Part shown: positions 6,790 to 12,282 of the stretch, one piece after another
Layout of the letters: each line of letters starts with the position of its first letter
Numbering within the stretch: the stretch's first letter is position 1
IMG/VR virus record: IMGVR_UViG_3300044617_001193
Location: 1-33,213 of that record
Strand: one strand, 5' to 3'
Origin: a virus
DNA: 33,213 nt
The notes under the pieces: generated by a model
What the model was told of the DNA's origin: nothing
The model's input: only the letters and a program-made list of their open reading frames with translations
Databases searched by the model: none
Translations under genes and position numbers: made by a program

Positions 6790-6821
6790 ACCCGTCGTCG
6801 AGGCATGCTTCGGCGGCGGGT
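6790..6821 (+). terminator. Terminator-like hairpin oriented on the plus strand
   Basis: The outer stem runs ACCCGTCGTCGA against TCGGCGGCGGGT, around a short GGCATGCT loop region. In plus-strand RNA all 12 positions pair (two as G-U), and a U-rich TTTTGTTTTG follows. On the minus strand the two wobble positions become A/C mismatches and no T-tract follows. It therefore looks like an intrinsic terminator against transcription running opposite to the local genes. Confidence 0.5.
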
Positions 6822-6842
6822 TTTGTTTTGTGGGTTGCATGC

Positions 6843-7004
6843 CTAAAATCGGACGCTGCGGTTTTCGTATTTCTGGAGCAGCCAGCGGTTCCACTTGTGG
6901 TGCGCCTGTGACTTGTCCCAGCCGGACATCCAACCGGCGCTGTAGGCACCGATCACGGTGCAGATCCACATCCCTACGAGGATGACGATGAGGAGATAGT
7001 CCAT
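6843..7004 (-). CDS. Small single-pass membrane protein, 53 aa
   Basis: The N-terminal MDYLLIVILVGMWICTVIGAY is one transmembrane segment followed by AGWMSGWDKSQ, and the rest is a basic cytosolic-type tail (HHKWNRWLLQKYENRSVRF). The ATG at 7004 overlaps the TAA of the upstream gene (TAATG), which rules out the longer upstream reading. Function is unknown. It could modulate host or prophage membrane functions such as superinfection exclusion, but nothing in the sequence proves that. Confidence 0.6.
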   Translation of the reverse strand: MDYLLIVILVGMWICTVIGAYSAGWMSGWDKSQAHHKWNRWLLQKYENRSVRF

Positions 7005-7192
7005 TAGATGGTCACCTCCATGCGTTCGGTTTTGCGGTAAGCCGCAATCATCTCGCGGATCGTTTGACGCCACTTGGCATCGCGCCGCCATTTAAGCGTG
7101 CGGCAGATGTCCTGCTTGAGCGCCACTTTGATGGCGACGAGTTCCATCAACGTCAGCGGCGCGATTTGGTATTTCCATTCCGGTGTGTTCAT
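7004..7192 (-). CDS. Hypothetical protein, 62 aa
   Basis: A 62-aa basic helical protein (begins MNTPEWKYQIAPLTLMEL; later RRDAKWRQTIREMIAAYRK). The start lies in AACACACAATGA, where the TGA of the upstream gene overlaps the ATG. The stop TAA overlaps the start of the small membrane protein. No recognised domain. Confidence 0.58.
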   Translation of the reverse strand: MNTPEWKYQIAPLTLMELVAIKVALKQDICRTLKWRRDAKWRQTIREMIAAYRKTERMEVTI

Positions 7193-7416
7193 TGTGTGTT
7201 CTTTTTGTCTCTGCGGTGTTGAATGCGTTGGCACATGGCCGACGCGAAGGTGACCCAGTTCGGGTTGACGTCTTGGCCCTCGTCCGCGAGCCACTGGTGA
7301 ATGGCGCGGAATCCCCAGCCCTTGCCGCGCAACACTTCGACGGCATCGACGAGTTCACCGGAGTAGTTGCGCTGGTCGCCGCGGGGAGCGGCGTTGGCTT
7401 TATCGATTAGCGTCAT
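7189..7416 (-). CDS. Hypothetical small protein, possible helix-turn-helix
   Basis: This 75-aa protein begins MTLIDKANAAPRGDQRNYS. The segment ELVDAVEVLRGKGWGFRAIHQWLADEG resembles a helix-turn-helix used by small phage regulators. It ends KKNTQ, and the codons of that ending form the ACACAATGA leader of the next gene. Its ATG overlaps the TGA of an RHH gene. A palindromic operator-like site (7433-7445) lies 17 bases upstream of its start, so it is likely under RHH control. Confidence 0.58.
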   Translation of the reverse strand: MTLIDKANAAPRGDQRNYSGELVDAVEVLRGKGWGFRAIHQWLADEGQDVNPNWVTFASAMCQRIQHRRDKKNTQ

Positions 7417-7586
7417 CGCCGTCCTCCCTTGGACTGTCTGACAGTTACGGGCGCAAAAAAGTCCTCAAGGGCTTTGACAACTTGGGGCGAGAACCGGCGG
7501 CGCTCGGACTTCGCATCCGCGGCCAACCTCAAGGCGAGGCTGCGCGGGAACGATATGGTTTTTCTGACGGTGGGTTCGGTGGGCAT
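7413..7586 (-). CDS. Ribbon-helix-helix-like regulator, 57 aa
   Basis: This 57-aa protein begins MPTEPTVRKTISFPRSLALRLAADAKSE, with a strand (VRKTISF) and then a helix (PRSLALRLAADA). FSPQVVKALEDFF forms a second helix. This is the Arc/MetJ/CopG-type RHH plan, and the protein would probably act as a dimeric repressor. The ATG at 7586 was chosen and the stop overlaps the next start in ATGA. An ACTGTC-T-GACAGT palindrome lies within its own 3' end. Confidence 0.6.
   Translation of the reverse strand: MPTEPTVRKTISFPRSLALRLAADAKSERRRFSPQVVKALEDFFAPVTVRQSKGGRR
7433..7445. promoter_or_regulatory. Palindromic operator-like site
   Basis: The 13-base sequence ACTGTCTGACAGT is a perfect inverted repeat with one central base. 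It is the same palindrome found twice at 8609-8644. It lies at the end of an RHH gene and upstream of the next gene's start. Confidence 0.55.
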
Positions 7587-7599
7587 GGGCTTGGTTGCT

Positions 7600-8082
7600 T
7601 TATGTGTTCAGAATTTTGTGCAAATGGCGCTCCGCGGCATCCACAAGATTTTCGGCGTGGCGGGCATCGCGAGAAATGCGCCGATGTAACGCGGCGATGT
7701 ATTCGGCTTTATCGACAACAAGCACGCCGCCGCCCAAAGCCGCCGATCCAACTTCTCCAGAAACAGCAGCGATCTGTATCTCTCCGTGGCGCTGCTTGCA
7801 GCCCTGTGAGCGTTTAAATTTATTGTGACCCACTACAATGCCAAGCGCCGTGCTGTCGCTTGGATGAAACGCAGCATAGACAAGAAACGACCCTACCGGC
7901 GCAATCGTGGGCGCGTCGGCATACTTTTTGGCTATCGGAGCCAGTTTCGCTTCCTTGCGGGCCTTGCGGTCGGCCACGCGGTAACTCTTGCAAACGTCAA
8001 AGCTGTGAAAAGAGCCGTCAGCATCGCAAGGACGCTGTTCAACCCATTGTATGGGCCGGTGGCAATATTTGCAGAAGCTCAT
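7600..8082 (-). CDS. Hypothetical protein with N-terminal zinc-ribbon-like cysteines
   Basis: This 160-aa protein begins MSFCKYCHRPIQW, with C4-x2-C7 and later C19 and C31, likely a small zinc site. The middle (SFLVYAAFHPSDSTALGIVVGH) is strand-rich. The end (AALHRRISRDARHAENLVDAAERHLHK) is a helix rich in histidine and alanine. The start at 8082 follows the upstream TAA by one base. No family is recognised and the role is unknown. Confidence 0.55.
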   Translation of the reverse strand: MSFCKYCHRPIQWVEQRPCDADGSFHSFDVCKSYRVADRKARKEAKLAPIAKKYADAPTIAPVGSFLVYAAFHPSDSTALGIVVGHNKFKRSQGCKQRHGEIQIAAVSGEVGSAALGGGVLVVDKAEYIAALHRRISRDARHAENLVDAAERHLHKILNT

Positions 8083-8083
8083 G

Positions 8084-8278
8084 TTAGATCGGATGTATGT
8101 CCGGCGGCACCGGACGGCGCTCGCGGCGCTCGCTGTCGCGGAGATGCTGGAGTTCATGCATCACGCCGATGGCGCGAGCGATGGGGATGCGGATCTCGTC
8201 CGCGCCGCATCGCCGCGCCAGACGGATCTGGGCGGCGAGCAGCGGCTCGACGGATGCAATGACGCGGGCGGCGGTCAT
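8084..8278 (-). CDS. Hypothetical small protein, 64 aa
   Basis: This is a helical, arginine- and alanine-rich 64-aa protein beginning MTAARVIASVEPLLAAQ. The ATG at 8278 overlaps the TGA of the upstream gene (ATGA), so it is co-translated with it. The C-terminal region (HELQHLRDSERRERR) is strongly charged. No domain is recognised. Confidence 0.52.
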   Translation of the reverse strand: MTAARVIASVEPLLAAQIRLARRCGADEIRIPIARAIGVMHELQHLRDSERRERRPVPPDIHPI

Positions 8279-8577
8279 GCGTGGCGCAGGGGATAGTTGC
8301 CCCCGTTGTCCCGATAGAAGCGCAAGACCTTGCCACCCTTGCGGGTCGCGACGATTTTCGCGGCCTTGGACGTCTTGTAGCGTTTGGCATAGCACTTGTT
8401 GGTCGCCCATCCGCGCCCCGTCCAGTAGTTCGCCAAATTGCCGCCATTATACACCCCAACGCAGCGAACTTGCCCAAGCGGGAAGGATTCGTCGCAAGGC
8501 GTTTCGTAGTGGCGGGGAGCGAACTCGTCATGCGCGGCGGAAGTCCCCGCGCCCGTTGCTGTGGTTTCTGTATTCAT
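8275..8577 (-). CDS. Hypothetical protein, 100 aa
   Basis: The N-terminus is T- and A-rich (MNTETTATGAG). A cysteine-containing middle follows (LGQVRCVGVYNGGNLANYWTGRGW) and a basic end (KTSKAAKIVATRKGGKVLRF). The start is in CTACACACAATG. It is the first gene after the RHH gene and its promoter region carries two ACTGTC-G-GACAGT palindromes, so it is the likely head of an RHH-controlled operon running left. Function is not recognised. Confidence 0.58.
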   Translation of the reverse strand: MNTETTATGAGTSAAHDEFAPRHYETPCDESFPLGQVRCVGVYNGGNLANYWTGRGWATNKCYAKRYKTSKAAKIVATRKGGKVLRFYRDNGGNYPLRHA

Positions 8578-8608
8578 TGTGTGTAGGTAGCTGACGAATA
8601 GTTCATCA

Positions 8609-8644
8609 ACTGTCGGACAGTTTGCATGGCGACTGTCGGACAGT
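8609..8644. promoter_or_regulatory. Two tandem palindromic operator-like sites
   Basis: ACTGTCGGACAGT occurs at 8609-8621 and again at 8632-8644, with centres 23 bases apart (about two helical turns). Each is an inverted repeat around one base. They lie in the intergenic region between the RHH gene and the gene starting at 8577. A minus-strand TTGACT (possible -35) overlaps the outer copy. They are probably repressor operators for the divergent leftward operon. Confidence 0.6.
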
Positions 8645-8681
8645 CAATAGGCAAAAATAAAAAAAGTGCGGGGGGCCGAAA

Positions 8682-8900
8682 TTATTTTTTCCGGCTGTGC
8701 TTGTAGGTCGTGTTCTCGCGCAGGAACTTCCGCGCTTCGGGATAGCGCGTGGCCAGAATTTCCAACGTCGCCCGCGTGAAATCACCGGCATACTTGTCAT
8801 CCGCCACTTTTTGAATGCGGGCCGTCAGATCCTGCGGCAACGAGAGTGTCTTGCGGACACGATCCGCCGCCCTCCCGTCCTTGGTGGTTTCTTTCTTCAT
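8682..8900 (-). CDS. Ribbon-helix-helix-type DNA-binding protein, 72 aa
   Basis: This 72-aa protein begins MKKETTKDGRAADRVRKTLSLPQDLTARIQKVADDKY. The strand VRKTLSL and a following helix fit the RHH plan. ATRYPEARKFLRENTTYKHSRKK is a basic helical C-terminus. The ATG at 8900 sits within a partially palindromic sequence containing ACTGTC half-sites. It is a candidate autoregulated repressor and the most likely binder of the sites at 8609-8644. A classical CI-like repressor is not seen. Confidence 0.6.
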   Translation of the reverse strand: MKKETTKDGRAADRVRKTLSLPQDLTARIQKVADDKYAGDFTRATLEILATRYPEARKFLRENTTYKHSRKK

Positions 8901-9018
8901 GTTGGCAACTGTCATCCAGTGTCTGCCAGTTGTCAAGGCAGCGGGCCAACAATTCGGATGGGGTAAAACCCTCATGCCGTGCGATTTGCAAGATGAGTTC
9001 AATAGCTTGGTGTTCCAT
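8797..9018 (-). CDS. Hypothetical protein overlapping the RHH gene
   Basis: The 73-aa ORF begins MEHQAIELILQIARHEGFTPSELLARCLDNWQTLDDS, a plausible small helical protein. The last 35 residues overlap the RHH gene in another frame and look non-coding (rich in G, S and H). The start follows a purine-rich GGTGAT at Shine-Dalgarno spacing. The N-terminal part is probably real and its true end is uncertain. Confidence 0.45.
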   Translation of the reverse strand: MEHQAIELILQIARHEGFTPSELLARCLDNWQTLDDSCQHEERNHQGREGGGSCPQDTLVAAGSDGPHSKSGG

Positions 9019-9066
9019 ATCACCGGCCAAGCTACAGGGGGGCTGCGGACATTGGCTGGGTGACCC

Positions 9067-9243
9067 CTACTTTTTTCGCCGGTCCCGCACTTTTTTCTTA
9101 ACCCGCCGCTGGTAGGCGAGGTTCTCGGAGTAGTAGCGGGCCTTGCGCTTACTCTCGGCTCGCCGGAACTTCGGGTCGGCATACCGCTCCGCGTAGCGTT
9201 TCCGCATGAACTCCTTCTGCGCGTCGGGATCGGCGTAAGGCAT
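9067..9243 (-). CDS. Basic small protein, 58 aa
   Basis: A very basic helical protein (MPYADPDAQKEFMRKRYAERYADPKFRRA, then K-, R- and Y-rich to a KKVRDRRKK tail). Such short phage proteins are common and may bind nucleic acid. The ATG at 9243 follows an exact 12-base repeat by 2 bases. It is the first gene of the leftward block, opposite the integrase, so its promoter should be in the repeat-rich 9244-9470 region. Confidence 0.58.
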   Translation of the reverse strand: MPYADPDAQKEFMRKRYAERYADPKFRRAESKRKARYYSENLAYQRRVKKKVRDRRKK

Positions 9244-9245
9244 AC

Positions 9246-9257
9246 GGTTTAGTCAAA
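9246..9257. repeat. 12-base repeat (exact copy)
   Basis: The plus strand reads GGTTTAGTCAAA. It is intergenic, 2 bases upstream of the ATG of the 58-aa gene. Confidence 0.88.
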
Positions 9258-9277
9258 CGCATGCCTAAAGGTTCTGC

Positions 9278-9301
9278 AATATATAAAACGTGCGATATAT
9301 T
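9278..9301. repeat. AT-rich inverted repeat upstream of int
   Basis: AATATAT at 9278-9284 and ATATATT at 9295-9301 flank 10 bases. It could be an integrase core site or the -10 region of divergent promoters. Confidence 0.45.
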
Positions 9302-9334
9302 ACTGTGCTATCTCCGGCCTTCCGCGGTCATTTA

Positions 9335-9414
9335 ACAGAGTAAAATGGGCCAAATTCGTTCGATCCCATAACTGGTCGTTTCCCTTCTGTTACAGAGTAA
9401 ACTGTGCCAAAATT
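9335..9414. repeat. Two direct repeats upstream of int
   Basis: ACAGAGTAAAATGGGCCAAA begins at 9335 and ACAGAGTAAACTGTGCCAAA begins at 9392, 57 bases apart. Both are followed by A/T-rich bases. Such pairs upstream of int suit arm-type integrase sites or regulator sites. With the nearby inverted repeat this region is a candidate attP. Confidence 0.5.
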
Positions 9415-9469
9415 GCATGCATTTTAGGTATTTCATTGCATATCTGGCTGTGTTATTTTTCTCTCTGCT

Positions 9470-10651
9470 ATGGCATCACTCACCATCGTCCCCTACTCCC
9501 CTTACTGGATCGCCCGCATGAGAGTGTGGATTGCTGCGCCGGAAACGCCCTCTGGCGGCTTTTGGCGACTCACCATGCGTAGCACCAAGCTACCGCACAA
9601 GACAACCCCCAAACGCACAGCCAAGGCTTTTGCCGACGACATGGAGCGGACGGCGCGGGAGCTTCGTTCGGTCAAACCGACGGAACAGTGGTATGCCCAT
9701 CGCGTCGATAGCCTCATGCGGCTGGCCAACGTCGCCAGCCCGCGCAAGTCGGTCACTTGGACGAAGGCCGCGGAGGGCTGGATCGAAGCCAAAACAACTG
9801 CCAAGCCCAAGACCATCGACAAATACCGCACCGACATCGCCCACTTCGCCCGCTGGCTCGGCGTGCGGGCCAGCCACAATCTGCGCGACATCACGCCGGA
9901 CGACATCAGCGCCTTTTTCCGCGACCTCAAGGACAAGGGCTACTCGGATAACACGGCGGCGCTGGTTATCGGCACAATCCGGTCGATATTCCGGCGGGCC
10001 GTCGTCCTGCGCCAGATCGACGTCAATCCCGCGGAACTGCTCACGATCAGCCGGTCAGACACGGCCAAGCGCCGGTCATTCACGCCGGACGAGATCGGGC
10101 GCATCCTTGCCATCGTGGACGAGGAATGGCGGATTGCCTGCCTCTTTGGCCTCTACTACGGCATGCGGCTGTGGGACGCCTGCAACCGCTTCCACGAAGA
10201 GATCGATGGCGGGGTGCTACGCTTTGTCCCGCAAAAGAAGTCGCGCCGCGGCAAGGTCGTCGCGGTCCCGCTGATCGGGGAACTAGCCAGTCTTCAAGGC
10301 ACCGGCCCCATCACGCCGCGCCTGCACAAGCTGACGGTGTCAGTGGCCAGCGGGCAGTTTTCCCGCATCTTGGACAAGGCTGGCATCGTCCGGTCGCGGC
10401 AGAAGGCTACCGGCAAAGGCCGCGGGGTTGTGGATGCGACGTTCCATAGCTGGCGGCATACGACCAATTCGCTATTGGTAGACGCGGGCGTTGACCAGAA
10501 GGTGCGGCAAATGATCTGCGACCACGATACGGTCGAGATGTCCAACCGTTACACGCACGCTTCCTTGGAGACGATGAGTAGGGCGCTCACCCCTCTTGCT
10601 TTGATAGCCAGTAGCCAAACGCCGCCAGCCCCAGATACATCAGCACCGTAA
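9470..10651 (+). CDS. int: Tyrosine recombinase (integrase)
   Basis: This enzyme integrates and excises phage DNA at the attachment site. The 393-aa protein has an N-terminal DNA-binding part, a core-binding SAM-like part (about residues 95-180, with TIDKYRTDIAHFARWLG) and a catalytic domain. The catalytic residues seen are R233 (GMRLWD), K256/K262 (QKKSRRGKVV), H326-x2-R329 (HSWRH), H352 (CDHDTV) and Y361 (RYTH). It is the only plus-strand gene and converges on the lysis cassette. Its 3' end is antisense to a 27-aa membrane-peptide ORF. The start ATG at 9470 is preceded by a T-rich leader. Confidence 0.93.
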   Translation: MASLTIVPYSPYWIARMRVWIAAPETPSGGFWRLTMRSTKLPHKTTPKRTAKAFADDMERTARELRSVKPTEQWYAHRVDSLMRLANVASPRKSVTWTKAAEGWIEAKTTAKPKTIDKYRTDIAHFARWLGVRASHNLRDITPDDISAFFRDLKDKGYSDNTAALVIGTIRSIFRRAVVLRQIDVNPAELLTISRSDTAKRRSFTPDEIGRILAIVDEEWRIACLFGLYYGMRLWDACNRFHEEIDGGVLRFVPQKKSRRGKVVAVPLIGELASLQGTGPITPRLHKLTVSVASGQFSRILDKAGIVRSRQKATGKGRGVVDATFHSWRHTTNSLLVDAGVDQKVRQMICDHDTVEMSNRYTHASLETMSRALTPLALIASSQTPPAPDTSAP

Positions 10652-10670
10652 GCGTGATGCCGGTGATCAT
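10587..10670 (-). CDS. 27-aa membrane peptide nested antisense to int
   Basis: This ORF has 27 codons and reads MITGITLTVLMYLGLAAFG then YWLSKQEG. That is one transmembrane helix with a charged C-terminus. Its ATG overlaps the TAA of the endolysin gene (TAATG). It therefore sits at the end of the lysis cassette and extends through the 3' end of int on the opposite strand. Such a peptide could be a holin/antiholin or spanin-like aid. A chance ORF is possible, but the coupled start and clean hydrophobic segment argue for reality. Confidence 0.55.
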   Translation of the reverse strand: MITGITLTVLMYLGLAAFGYWLSKQEG

Positions 10671-11098
10671 TATCCCCTCCAAGTCGCGTTGTGCCCGCGG
10701 GTGTCCAAGTGGACAAACGAGCGATACAATCCTAATCCTCCCTTGAACATCCCCTCACGCCGGAGGTCGAGCAGCACAAGGTAAAGCGAGGCCGGTTGCG
10801 CTGTCACCAAGTCGGTCGCGTTGAATACGCAATGACTGGAATTTCTGACCCCGCCGATACGCCGGTTGTACGCTTCAGACCGGAAAATTGACGTCAGCCG
10901 GATCGGCGCTTTGAGCCGCTTGCGGGCCTCTTCCAGCGCCTTCGCCGTCGTCTCCATGTTCGGCCACAGCTTCGCCGGAGGGTCGGTGTTGAGTTGCAAC
11001 TTCTCGTCGCTGGCTCCGCGGTAAAAAAACTCTTTCGCGGTGAAATGCTTGACGCCCCACTTGTCGAGCAGTCGCTGGAATCCTTGTTCGCCGGTCAT
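10670..11098 (-). CDS. M15-family endolysin (peptidoglycan peptidase)
   Basis: The enzyme probably cleaves peptidoglycan stem peptides at lysis. The 142-aa protein has the M15 zinc-site pattern: SSH (H89) and D96 in a CVFNATDL segment, then FVHLD with H130 and D132. The upstream region (APIRLTSIFRSEAYNRRIGG) is the usual substrate-groove part. No signal peptide is present, so holins must release it. The ATG at 11098 overlaps the TAA of the 49-aa ORF. An extension to 11125 is less likely. Confidence 0.78.
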   Translation of the reverse strand: MTGEQGFQRLLDKWGVKHFTAKEFFYRGASDEKLQLNTDPPAKLWPNMETTAKALEEARKRLKAPIRLTSIFRSEAYNRRIGGVRNSSHCVFNATDLVTAQPASLYLVLLDLRREGMFKGGLGLYRSFVHLDTRGHNATWRG

Positions 11099-11247
11099 TA
11101 GAAATCCGCCTTTCCCTTTAGCCACAGTCGCTGCTTGCCCAGATCAACATCGCCCCGCAACGACGAAGCGAGTCGAAGCAGGAAGGGGCGTCGATCCTCC
11201 GGTAACGCCGGTCGAGTGAAAATCGCATCAAGCGTGAGGCGGCTTAT
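11098..11247 (-). CDS. Possible 49-aa lysis-cassette ORF with ATA start
   Basis: The frame reads about 49 residues, then stops at TAA overlapping the endolysin ATG (TAATG). It is basic and helical (TRPALPEDRRPFLLRLASSL, later KQRLWLKGKADF). No ATG, GTG or TTG exists at the front. The only start that fits is ATA at 11247, which overlaps the upstream gene's TAA. An ATA start is rare but used by a few genes in bacteria and phages. Alternatively the start was lost. Function is unknown. Confidence 0.35.
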   Translation of the reverse strand: MSRLTLDAIFTRPALPEDRRPFLLRLASSLRGDVDLGKQRLWLKGKADF

Positions 11248-11558
11248 TTGACGACCGGAATGGCTCGCCGCACTTCCGTATAGGTCACCGGACCAAACCA
11301 GCCGTCCTGCGGCACGTTGACCACTGCTTGGATCTTTTTGACGTCCTTGGTCAGCGTGTTGTTGGTGTAGAAGTTCGCCACGCTCACCAGCGCGGCGATG
11401 ATAAAACCCACGACGGCCTCCTCGTTAATCTGACCGGCGAGCGCGGTGTCGAAGGTTGCTACGCGGGCAATGGCCGCGGCGACCACTCCGGCGACAATGG
11501 GCGTGGCGATGCTGCCAATGCGCGAGACAAGGAACTTGGTGGCAAGTTTCTTTATCAT
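11244..11558 (-). CDS. Membrane-anchored holin-like protein with partial peptidoglycan-binding motif
   Basis: This 104-aa protein has two hydrophobic segments (about residues 17-33 and 48-63). A C-terminal segment, KIQAVVNVPQDGWFGPVTYTEVRR, resembles one repeat of the PG_binding_1 fold (the DGxFGPxT pattern). This suggests a holin or an anchored lysis factor that contacts peptidoglycan. The ATG overlaps the upstream gene's TGA, and the stop is next to the 49-aa ORF. The role is inferred from the cassette. Confidence 0.6.
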   Translation of the reverse strand: MIKKLATKFLVSRIGSIATPIVAGVVAAAIARVATFDTALAGQINEEAVVGFIIAALVSVANFYTNNTLTKDVKKIQAVVNVPQDGWFGPVTYTEVRRAIPVVK

Positions 11559-11833
11559 ACGCGGAGGCGCTGCACTGCGCTTTCGATAGTGAAGCGGATG
11601 AGCGATTCGGTGGCGCTGACGCCAATCAGCGTTGACTCACGCTTGAGTCGCGCCACGGCAAATTCGCGTTTTTCCGCGGAGGATTTGTCGGAGGCCGCGA
11701 GTTCGCGGACGATGTCCAGAGCCAGCGGGAGCAACGCGCTGGTGCCGGTGACGAAGAGGTTGCGTAGGACCGGAGCGTAAAAGTTCCACACGGCGGAACC
11801 GACGCCCATAATTTTGGCGAGGAATGTTTTCAC
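11555..11833 (-). CDS. Holin-like protein (GTG start)
   Basis: This 92-aa protein begins VKTFLAKIMGVGSAVWNFYAPVLRNL, with hydrophobic segment(s) up to about residue 42 (TGTSALLPLALDIV). It then becomes a charged helix (AASDKSSAEKREFAVARLKRE), followed by an amphipathic end. That plan resembles phage holins of the LLH/superfamily 6 type. The GTG at 11833 lies 2 bases after an exact 12-base repeat. It is ATGA-coupled to the next lysis gene. No ATG is in the right place, so GTG is the likely start. Confidence 0.58.
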   Translation of the reverse strand: MKTFLAKIMGVGSAVWNFYAPVLRNLFVTGTSALLPLALDIVRELAASDKSSAEKREFAVARLKRESTLIGVSATESLIRFTIESAVQRLRV

Positions 11834-11835
11834 GT

Positions 11836-11847
11836 TTTGACTAAACC
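11836..11847. repeat. 12-base repeat (exact copy)
   Basis: The plus strand reads TTTGACTAAACC. It lies in the 31-base gap before the holin-like gene, 2 bases before its GTG start. Confidence 0.88.
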
Positions 11848-11864
11848 GGCACGCCGGATGGGGG

Positions 11865-12281
11865 TCAAGGGTTTGAGGACAACGCGGCGATGGCTTCGGC
11901 GCTCGCGGCTTCGTAGGCACAAGGTGCAGCAGGCCAGTCGGAGCGCGGCGAAGGATCAGCCGCCGATGCGACGATCAGCTGCGAAGTCCAATCGCGCAGA
12001 GATTGCATGAGCGGCCCAAGGGGCTTACCCGCCAGCACAAGCGACAAACGAAGATCGGACAGCGCGTGGAGTTGCGTCGAGGTGAGATGCTGCTCGACCC
12101 ATTGTTCGGCGGTGACCGGATCGCCCTGCGGTTGAGGTTCTGCCATTTGCCAATCGGGCGGAAGATCAGCTTCTGCCACGGCGCGGGTTCCTTTGGGCGG
12201 GTTCCAACCGGCGGGCTGGTCGGGGCGAACAAAGGTCACAACCTTGCCGTCTGATTCGCGGATAATGGCGAGTGAGTTCAT
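11865..12281 (-). CDS. Tail-fibre accessory-like protein
   Basis: The 138-aa protein begins MNSLAIIRESDGKVVTFVRPDQPAGWNPPKGTRAV, an arrangement I associate with proteins that follow tail fibres (chaperone or fibre-tip accessory). A helical C-terminus is alanine-rich (RDWTSQLIVAS, ending ASAEAIAALSSNP). The ATG at 12281 starts 1 base after the stop of the glycine-rich adhesin. It probably assists that adhesin, which is inference from position. Confidence 0.55.
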   Translation of the reverse strand: MNSLAIIRESDGKVVTFVRPDQPAGWNPPKGTRAVAEADLPPDWQMAEPQPQGDPVTAEQWVEQHLTSTQLHALSDLRLSLVLAGKPLGPLMQSLRDWTSQLIVASAADPSPRSDWPAAPCAYEAASAEAIAALSSNP

Positions 12282-12282
12282 G

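Noticed and set aside
6040-6969. 309-aa reading of RecT starting at 6969
   Set aside because: The upstream part crosses another gene's region and the terminator-like hairpin. ATG at 6783 in the ACACAATG context matches the family's N-terminus.
8671-8700. A/T-rich hairpin after the RHH gene as a terminator
   Set aside because: The stem has a bulge and the T-run begins several bases after it, so it is too weak to call.
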